A stretch of 64,000 nt of DNA from Martelella mediterranea. Lineage in GTDB: Bacteria; Pseudomonadota; Alphaproteobacteria; Rhizobiales; Rhizobiaceae. Under the pieces are notes generated by a model. That model ran no database searches. It was not told the origin of the DNA and saw only the letters and a program-made list of their open reading frames with translations. Both the position numbers and the translations under genes were made by a program. The stretch spans positions 248,001 through 312,000 of the forward strand of contig NZ_JAINWJ010000001.1 of assembly GCF_021021415.1 (NCBI RefSeq). Reading direction: 5' to 3'. Of the stretch, positions 58,373 through 64,000 are shown piece after piece (position 1 is the stretch's first letter; each line of letters begins with the position of its first letter).

Positions 58373-59299
58373 ATGGCAGCAAAAATCTTCATCGACGGCG
58401 AACACGGAACCACGGGGCTGCAGATCCGCAGCCGCATGGAAAGCCGCCGCGATGTCGAGATGCTGTCGATCCCGCATGAGGAGCGGCGCAATGCCGCCAT
58501 GCGCGAGGATATGCTGAACAGCGCCGATATCGCGATCCTGTGCCTGCCGGATGACGCCTCTCGGGAGGCCGTCGCCATGCTTGCCGGCAACAACAAGGTC
58601 CGCGTCATCGACACCTCCACCGCCTACCGCACCGATCCCGACTGGGCCTATGGCTTCGCCGAGATGGACAAGGCCCAGGCCGGACGCATCCGCTCTGCCC
58701 GCCATGTGGCGAACCCCGGCTGCTATCCGACCGGCGCGATCGGCCTGATCCGGCCGCTCAGGACCGCCGGCATTCTGCCCGACAGCTACCCGGTCACGAT
58801 CAACGCGGTCTCAGGCTATACCGGCGGCGGCAAGAACATGATCGCCCAGATGGAGGATGCGACCCGCGAGGACCATATCGACGCACCGTATTTCCTCTAC
58901 GGTCTCAACCTCAAACACAAGCACCTGCCGGAGATGACGACCCACGGCCTGCTTGCCCGCGCGCCGATCTTCTCGCCCTCCGTCGGGCGTTTCGCGCAGG
59001 GCATGCTGGTGCAGGTGCCGCTCTATCTGGAAGACCTCGAAGGCGACCAGACGGCGGAGAGCATCCACGCGACGCTTGCCGAATACTATGCCGGCCAGGA
59101 CATCGTGCAGGTCGTACCGCTCGACAAGAGCGGCGCGCTTGCCCGCGTCAACGCCGAGGAGCTTGCCGGCCAGGACATCATGAAGCTTTATGTCTTCGGC
59201 GGCGGCAGCCACATCAATCTGGTGGCCCAGCTCGACAATCTCGGCAAGGGCGCTTCCGGTGCTGCCGTGCAGAACATGGATCTGATGCTCTCGGCGTGA
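58373..59299 (+). CDS. argC: N-acetyl-gamma-glutamyl-phosphate reductase (type 2)
   Basis: A 308-residue ArgC of the short type-2 class, with [12 protein letters not shown] at the N-terminus (nucleotide loop) and the catalytic Cys117 in [11 protein letters not shown]. It reduces N-acetylglutamyl phosphate to the semialdehyde in arginine synthesis, using NADPH. Other arg genes are not adjacent, which is usual in this order. Start ATG 58373 after AAGGACG. Confidence 0.95.
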   Translation: MAAKIFIDGEHGTTGLQIRSRMESRRDVEMLSIPHEERRNAAMREDMLNSADIAILCLPDDASREAVAMLAGNNKVRVIDTSTAYRTDPDWAYGFAEMDKAQAGRIRSARHVANPGCYPTGAIGLIRPLRTAGILPDSYPVTINAVSGYTGGGKNMIAQMEDATREDHIDAPYFLYGLNLKHKHLPEMTTHGLLARAPIFSPSVGRFAQGMLVQVPLYLEDLEGDQTAESIHATLAEYYAGQDIVQVVPLDKSGALARVNAEELAGQDIMKLYVFGGGSHINLVAQLDNLGKGASGAAVQNMDLMLSA

Positions 59300-59364
59300 G
59301 GATGCGGAGCCGCTCAGGTTCGGCGGCAGATGCAGGAGCATTATGCCTTTCCACATCTCAGGAA

Positions 59365-59411
59365 CTCTCAGCCATAATCTCCCCCCTTGAGGGGGAGATT
59401 ATGGCTGAGAG
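59365..59411. repeat. 21-bp perfect hairpin between argC and LigB-type gene
   Basis: 59365-59385 and 59391-59411 are exact reverse complements around the 5-base loop CTTGA. The element sits 65 bases after argC and reads the same on both strands. There is no T-run. It may be an intergenic palindromic repeat unit also acting as an mRNA 3'-end stabiliser. Confidence 0.85.
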
Positions 59412-59567
59412 GCCTCAGCAAAAAACAACGTTCTCAAAAGGCTGAACCGTCGTAACAAGCCGAAACAACTCCCCCATATCGTGAACGCTCCGTCGACCGG
59501 TTGAGCCATCGTCGCCGGGCCTGCGCCTCGCTATATTGCATCCAAGCAATCAGCGAGGTTTCCGGTC

Positions 59568-60401
59568 ATGTCAGAAAAAACGCGCCTTCCCGTCCTGTTC
59601 ATCCCCCATGGGGGAGGCCCGTGGCCGTTCATGCACGGCACCGAGGGCCGGCTTCCCGATGATGATCCGTGGAAGGAATTGGAGATTTTCCTGAAGGGGC
59701 TGGATGCCGCGATCGGCCGCCGCCCGAAAGCGGTGCTGGTGGTTTCCGCGCATTGGGAAAAGGTCGACAAGCTTACGGTCTCGACGGCCGCCAAGCCGCC
59801 GATGCTGTTCGATTATTACGGCTTCCCGCCCCACACCTATCAGCTCGACTACCCGGCCCCCGGCGCGCCATTCGTTGCCGAGCATGTCCGCGACGCGCTG
59901 CGCGAGGCCGGCATCGAGACAGCGGCAGATTCGGAGCGCGGCTTCGACCACGGCGTGTTCATCCCGTTCATGATGATCTATCCGCATGCCGATGTGCCGA
60001 TCATCATGATATCGCTCGATCCGGACCTTTCCGCCGAAACGCACTTCCGCATTGGCCAGGCGCTGGAAAGGCTGCGGGACGAGGATATCCTGATCGTCGG
60101 CTCGGGGCTTTCCTACCACAACATGCGCATGTTCCGCCGCCGGGATGCCGATCATGAGCAGGCCGCCGCCCGTTTTGACAACTGGCTGACGGAGGCGGTG
60201 GCGATCGAGAACCCGGTGGCGCGCGCCGAAAGGCTTGCCGCGTGGAAAGACAACCCGGACGCCCAGGCCGCCCACGTGCCCGACCACGACCATCTGGTGC
60301 CGGTGTTTGCCGCGGCGGGCGCGGCCGGCCCGGACGCCGGCGAACGCATCTTTCGCGGCGAATATCTCGGCAAGCCCTATTCCGCCTACCGCTTCGGCTG
60401 A
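59568..60401 (+). CDS. LigB/DODA-family extradiol dioxygenase-like protein
   Basis: A 277-residue class III extradiol dioxygenase fold (YgiD/4,5-DOPA dioxygenase-like). Candidate metal histidines are in FIPHGGGPWPFM (about 12), VVSAHWEK (about 62) and FDHGVFIPFMMIYPHAD (about 127-140); a catalytic His is in VGSGLSYHNMR (about 183). It would cleave catechol-type rings, or act as a tautomerase-like relative. The gene stands alone and no aromatic pathway genes are nearby. Confidence 0.86.
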   Translation: MSEKTRLPVLFIPHGGGPWPFMHGTEGRLPDDDPWKELEIFLKGLDAAIGRRPKAVLVVSAHWEKVDKLTVSTAAKPPMLFDYYGFPPHTYQLDYPAPGAPFVAEHVRDALREAGIETAADSERGFDHGVFIPFMMIYPHADVPIIMISLDPDLSAETHFRIGQALERLRDEDILIVGSGLSYHNMRMFRRRDADHEQAAARFDNWLTEAVAIENPVARAERLAAWKDNPDAQAAHVPDHDHLVPVFAAAGAAGPDAGERIFRGEYLGKPYSAYRFG

Positions 60402-60464
60402 CGAGCCGTTCTTGTTTTGCATCGGGTTATCGAAAAACCGGACTCCACTTTTTCGCCCGATGCC

Positions 60465-61553
60465 CTACGCCAATTCGAAGCGCGGCGCGCGATAGCCGCG
60501 CAGATGGGCGGTGGCGGTGATCAGCACGATGATCGCCATCGCCTGATGCGTCAGCGCGATCGGCAGCGGCATCATCGTCACCAGCGTGATGATGCCGATC
60601 ACGGCCTGGATCAGCACGGCGGCCAACAGGATCAGCGCGCCCCGGGCATGCTGGGAAAGTTCCAGATCAAGCCCGCGCGCCACGGCGCTGCGCCATTCGA
60701 TGACGAAATGCGCGAGCGCCAGAAGCAGCAGGATATAGCCGCCGCAGCGATGGGCGAACTGCACCGTCTTCGGGTTCTCGAAGAAATTGATCCATGCCGG
60801 CTGCTGCAACAGCAGGCCGCCCGGCACCACCGCGCCATCCATCAGCGGCCATGTGTTGTAGGAAAGGCCGGCATCAAGCCCGGCCACCAGAGCGCCAAGA
60901 TAGAGCTGCACGAAGGTGGCGACCAGCAGGAGCGCGGCAAGCCAGTGCGCACCGCCGACATGCTCATGCTTGCGCGGGGTCAGACCGCGACCAATATAGA
61001 CGCATGAGGCGATGATCAGGCAGGCCATGATCAGATGCACCGCGAGACGGTACTGGCTGACATCGGTGCGCTCCGAAAGGCCGGACGACACCATCCACCA
61101 GCCGATGAAACCCTGAAGCGCGCCAAGCGCCAGAACGCCGACCAGCGGCAGCCCCAGCCCCTTGGGCAGACGGCCGGTGATCCAGAACAGGAACAGCGGC
61201 ACGGCGAAGATCAGCCCCACCGCGCGCGCCAGCAGCCGGTGCGCCCATTCCCACCAGAACAGGTTCTGGAACTCGGCGAGCGACATGCCCTTGTTCACGA
61301 GCTGATACTCCGGGATGCGCTTGTAGAGCTCGAATTCCTCCTGCCACTGGGCCAGGTTAAGCGGCGGGATGACGCCATGCAGCGGCTTCCACTCCGTGAT
61401 CGACAGCCCGGAATGGGTGAGCCGGGTCGCGCCGCCGACGATCACCAGACAGAACAGCACCAGCACCACGAAATACAGCCACCCCCGCACCATGGCGGCA
61501 TTGAACCGGAGTTCCTCCGCGCTCCACGTGATGTCTTTACCAAACGCCATCAT
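60465..61553 (-). CDS. ctaA: Heme A synthase (COX15/CtaA)
   Basis: A 362-residue membrane protein with eight hydrophobic helices and the heme-ligand histidines in [12 protein letters not shown] (about 50), [17 protein letters not shown] and FAHRCGGYI. It oxidises the C8 methyl of heme O to the formyl of heme A for cytochrome aa3 oxidase, in the inner membrane. I place the start at ATG 61553 (GGAG five bases upstream) instead of the longer open frame. It is divergent from a DUF2842 gene, a conserved pairing in Hyphomicrobiales. Confidence 0.93.
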   Translation of the reverse strand: MMAFGKDITWSAEELRFNAAMVRGWLYFVVLVLFCLVIVGGATRLTHSGLSITEWKPLHGVIPPLNLAQWQEEFELYKRIPEYQLVNKGMSLAEFQNLFWWEWAHRLLARAVGLIFAVPLFLFWITGRLPKGLGLPLVGVLALGALQGFIGWWMVSSGLSERTDVSQYRLAVHLIMACLIIASCVYIGRGLTPRKHEHVGGAHWLAALLLVATFVQLYLGALVAGLDAGLSYNTWPLMDGAVVPGGLLLQQPAWINFFENPKTVQFAHRCGGYILLLLALAHFVIEWRSAVARGLDLELSQHARGALILLAAVLIQAVIGIITLVTMMPLPIALTHQAMAIIVLITATAHLRGYRAPRFELA

Positions 61554-61657
61554 TCCTGCTCCGCTCGCTTTGCCATTTGCGCCGATCTGGCATACGCAGT
61601 TCACACCTGCCGCTCAACGGCATAATCTCGAACACCCATCAGGAGGGCATCGCCGCC

Positions 61658-61873
61658 GTGCCAGTCAGATTGCGCAAATTCATCGGGACGATCGCAATCG
61701 TCACCCTCGTCATCGTCTATGCACTGACAGCCACCATGCTGGCAACAGTCGTGCTCGACGGCCGCTCCGCCGTCGCCGCCCTGATCTATTTCGTCCTCAC
61801 CGGACTTCTGTGGATCATCCCGGCGATGTTCATCATCAAATGGATGGCTGGCCCGCCGGCAAACCGCAAATGA
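61658..61873 (+). CDS. Small membrane protein, DUF2842 family
   Basis: A 71-residue protein with two hydrophobic helices (IGTIAIVTLVIVYALTATML and LIYFVLTGLLWIIPAMFI) and a C-terminal KWMAGPP. It matches the DUF2842 family commonly found beside ctaA in Alphaproteobacteria. Start is GTG 61658 with AGGAGGG at 61641-61647, giving the family's usual length. A function in cytochrome oxidase biogenesis is guessed from location only. Confidence 0.82.
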   Translation: MPVRLRKFIGTIAIVTLVIVYALTATMLATVVLDGRSAVAALIYFVLTGLLWIIPAMFIIKWMAGPPANRK

Positions 61874-61967
61874 ATGCCGCGATAATTATTGCGGATTGCG
61901 CGGAACCGCCGAAGATTTGGCACATTGGACATGGTAAGAGAAGATTTGAACTTCACGGAAGGCTTCG

Positions 61968-62258
61968 ATGACGACACCGCACCAAATCCGCGCCGCCCGC
62001 GCGCTCCTCGGCCTCTCGCACGATCAGGCCGCCGCCATGACCGGCATTGACCGCGACCTTTTGTTGCAGGCGGAAGACGACGCGGCCGAGCGCGATCTCG
62101 CCATCGCCGACGCGCTTGAAAAGGCATTCGTGAAGCAGGGCGTGGTCTTCATCGAGGATGGCGAGGGCGGCTTCGGCCCCGGCGTCCGTCTGAAACAGCA
62201 GATCGGCAAGTGCGGCAGTATTCGGCCGGAGAATTTGAATTCGGCCAACGACGGGTGA
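61968..62258 (+). CDS. Small XRE-type helix-turn-helix protein
   Basis: A 96-residue protein. Residues about 5-60 (IRAARALLGLSHDQAAAMTG in part) form a degenerate Cro/CI helix-turn-helix, followed by FIEDGEGGFGPGVRLK, the usual C-terminus of short alphaproteobacterial XRE proteins. The last residues (PENLNSANDG) look unconserved. DNA target unknown. Confidence 0.7.
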   Translation: MTTPHQIRAARALLGLSHDQAAAMTGIDRDLLLQAEDDAAERDLAIADALEKAFVKQGVVFIEDGEGGFGPGVRLKQQIGKCGSIRPENLNSANDG

Positions 62259-62566
62259 CAGCGCACTGGCAACAGGGTTCAAGCCCTGTCGCCACATAAC
62301 CTCCCAGCGGGCGGCTTCTGACGTCATCAAGGGGAAGGCGTTTGCCAGCGGCCTCGGCGTGTAGACGAGCCTGTCCCCAAGTTCCGCGTCATCCTCGGGC
62401 TTGACCCGAGGATCCAGGAAACACGACGGGCGCTTGCCAAAGAATCTTTTTGATCAATGCCTTAAGCCGCCTGGATGCTCGGATCAAGTCCGAGCATGAC
62501 CCGTGTGGGAAGGCCGATGGAGGCAACAAGCTGTGCGTCTCCGGCTATGTCGACACACGGCAGCAA
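62259..62566. other. Gene-free stretch holding a MITE-like repeat
   Basis: No gene is seen in these 308 bases. It contains the paired hairpin element at 62386-62502 listed separately; the remainder shows no recognisable signal. Confidence 0.6.
62386..62502. repeat. MITE-like element with hairpin-forming terminal inverted repeats
   Basis: The left end (62386-62418) contains ATCCTCGGG-CTTGA-CCCGAGGAT (stem arms 62391-62399 and 62405-62413). The right end (62471-62502) contains ATGCTCGGA-TCAAG-TCCGAGCAT (62475-62483 and 62489-62497). The two ends are inverted copies of each other over about 32 bases with roughly five mismatches, and even the loops are reverse complements. Total length about 117 bases with no coding capacity, as for a palindromic MITE. 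Confidence 0.7.
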
Positions 62567-63769
62567 TCACGCCGCCGCGTCGCCATGCTCCCCTTCCCCG
62601 ATCACCTTCGCGGTCTGCTTGGCCAGAACCACTTCCTCGTCGGTCGGGATGATCCGCACCTCGATTCGGCTTTCCGGCGCTGAGATGATGGCGGCGTTCG
62701 CGGCGTTGGCCTCCTCATCGAGCGTCACCCCGATCCAGGCCAGCCGGTCGCAGATCATCTTGCGCATGACCGCGGAATTCTCGCCGATGCCGGCGGTGAA
62801 CACCAGTGCGTCCATGCCCTCCATGCTTGCCGCCATCGACGCGATTTCGCGGGTTGCGGAAAACACATAGAGCGCAATCGCCTGGGCGGCGTGCGGATCA
62901 TCGCTTGCAAGCAGATCGCGCAGGTCCGGCGAGATGCCGGAAACGCCAAGCAGGCCGGAATCGTAATAGAGCATGTGTTTCAGATCGGCCGGCGAAAGCC
63001 CCTCGGTCTCGATCAGCGCCAGCACCAGGCCGGGGTCCACCGTGCCGGAGCGCGTGCCCATCATCAGCCCGCCAAGCGGCGTCATGCCCATCGTGGTATC
63101 AACCGCCTTGCCGTTGCGCATGGCGCACAGGCTGGAGCCGTTTCCGAGATGCGCCACCACGCTGCGCTTGCGCGCCAGATAATCCGAAATCTGGTGAATA
63201 CGCTCCGCGATATAGGTGTAGGACAACCCGTGAAAGCCGAAGCGCCGATAGCCCTTGTCGCCATAGCGGCGCGGGATCGGATAACGCGCCGCGCGCTCAT
63301 CGATATTGACGTGAAAGGCCGTGTCGAAACAGGCCACCTGCGGGAGGTCGGGCCTGATCTTCCTGAACAGCTTGACCGAGGCAAGATTGGCCGGCTGGTG
63401 CAGCGGGCCCATCGGCACCAGCGTCTCAAGATAGTCGAGCACGGCATCGTCCAGCAGCACCGGCGCCGAAAACCGCTCGCCGCCATGCAGCACGCGATGG
63501 CCGACGGCGCGCAGCGGGTTGTTGACGGTATAGGGCACGATGATCTCGAAGATACGCCCGAGCATGTCCTCGCGCATATTCTCCTCCAGCACCAGGTCGA
63601 GATCGGCGATTTCCTTGCCGCTCGCCTCCTTGACCGTCAGATGCGGCGTGGCGTTGAGCCCGTCGAACTGGCCGCGCAGGATCAGCGTAAACTGCTCGCC
63701 ATGCACTTCGTAAAGACGGAATTTCAGGCTGGAGGAACCGGCGTTCAGCGCCAGAATGCTGCCGTTCAT
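62567..63769 (-). CDS. ackA: Acetate kinase
   Basis: A 400-residue AckA with LNAGSSSLKF (about 6-15, catalytic Asn), RVLHGGERF (about 92), HLGNGSS (about 200), MMGTRSGTVDPG (about 228-239) and the C-terminal FTAGIGENSAVMR. It interconverts acetyl phosphate and ADP with acetate and ATP in the cytoplasm. ATG 63769 gives the usual start; a longer frame is not supported. It lies just downstream of phosphoketolase, so it collects that enzyme's acetyl phosphate. Confidence 0.95.
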   Translation of the reverse strand: MNGSILALNAGSSSLKFRLYEVHGEQFTLILRGQFDGLNATPHLTVKEASGKEIADLDLVLEENMREDMLGRIFEIIVPYTVNNPLRAVGHRVLHGGERFSAPVLLDDAVLDYLETLVPMGPLHQPANLASVKLFRKIRPDLPQVACFDTAFHVNIDERAARYPIPRRYGDKGYRRFGFHGLSYTYIAERIHQISDYLARKRSVVAHLGNGSSLCAMRNGKAVDTTMGMTPLGGLMMGTRSGTVDPGLVLALIETEGLSPADLKHMLYYDSGLLGVSGISPDLRDLLASDDPHAAQAIALYVFSATREIASMAASMEGMDALVFTAGIGENSAVMRKMICDRLAWIGVTLDEEANAANAAIISAPESRIEVRIIPTDEEVVLAKQTAKVIGEGEHGDAAA

Positions 63770-63841
63770 ATTGACTTTCCATAATGTGCCGCACACCGCC
63801 GCCTGTTTAGACGGCGGCATGGGTGTTGTCTGGTCCCCGGA

Positions 63842-64000
63842 TCAGCCCCTGGGATAGGGCCATTTCCAGTCAGCGATCTCCGGCATGTCCTCGCCGTGCT
63901 CACGCACATAATCGTGATGCTTGGCGCGCATGTCGTTCAGGTAGTTGATCGCCGCGGCACCCCGTTCGCCGAACCCGCCGGCCCGCTCGATCGCATCGAT
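63842..64000 (-). CDS. xfp: Phosphoketolase, C-terminal end (truncated by window end)
   Basis: The minus-strand frame from 64000 to the TGA at 63844-63842 reads IDAIERAGGFGERGAA, then LNDMRAKHHDYVREHGEDMPEIADWKWPYPRG in continuation. The ending HGEDMPEI..W.W is the recognisable C-terminus of xylulose-5-phosphate/fructose-6-phosphate phosphoketolase. The enzyme makes acetyl phosphate plus glyceraldehyde-3-P or erythrose-4-P. ackA starts 73 bases downstream. Confidence 0.85.
   Translation of the reverse strand: MDAIERAGGFGERGAAAINYLNDMRAKHHDYVREHGEDMPEIADWKWPYPRG

Overview
The window is a high-GC stretch of an alphaproteobacterial chromosome, most likely Hyphomicrobiales (Rhizobium/Martelella/Hoeflea-like). 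Reasons: many ABC uptake operons tied to catabolic genes, a RIME-type intergenic mosaic element, the ctaA (COX15)-DUF2842 pair, a phosphoketolase-acetate kinase pair, short type-2 ArgC, and a eukaryotic-like NADP isocitrate dehydrogenase. I see no prophage, transposase, rRNA or CRISPR.

Layout. 1-2425: end of an amidase gene, then a ThDP-dependent acetolactate synthase/benzoylformate decarboxylase-like enzyme. 2486-10681: two Gfo/Idh/MocA dehydrogenases, a GntR/FCD regulator and a VOC protein on the minus strand, divergent from a CUT1 sugar ABC transporter. The shared promoter carries FadR-type palindromes. 10870-23798: a CoA-thioester catabolic island with a CaiC-like acyl-CoA ligase, enoyl-CoA hydratase, Liv-type ABC transporter, two hotdog thioesterases, thiolase, SDR, MaoC, TetR regulator and Fe-dependent alcohol dehydrogenase. 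Two copies of one operator palindrome, 9 kb apart, tie the island together. It has no acyl-CoA dehydrogenase, and its gene set could convert an unsaturated or 3-hydroxy acid such as crotonobetaine/carnitine to acetyl-CoA plus a shortened acid.

23862-34004: GABA/polyamine region with an XRE-cupin regulator, gabT-gabD, and a polyamine-type ABC transporter with gamma-aminobutyraldehyde-type dehydrogenase, plus a LysR regulator. A tRNA-Ser(GCU) follows. 34283-45564: a second sugar-type ABC operon that includes an unusual argininosuccinate-lyase-superfamily enzyme and a PfkB kinase. It is divergent from a ROK regulator, a multidomain PIG-L deacetylase and an EamA transporter. This is the best candidate here for an undescribed pathway.

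45565-64000: a lower-GC nitrilase-family gene, then mostly housekeeping genes: AcuI-type reductase, psuG/psuK pseudouridine catabolism, icd, GST, PhyH-like dioxygenase, metH, AGE-family epimerase, argC, LigB-type dioxygenase, ctaA, DUF2842, small HTH protein, ackA and the end of xfp. A long palindrome before metH resembles an S-adenosylhomocysteine-responsive operator. Function calls come from reading the translated sequences and recognised motifs only; no database search was possible.
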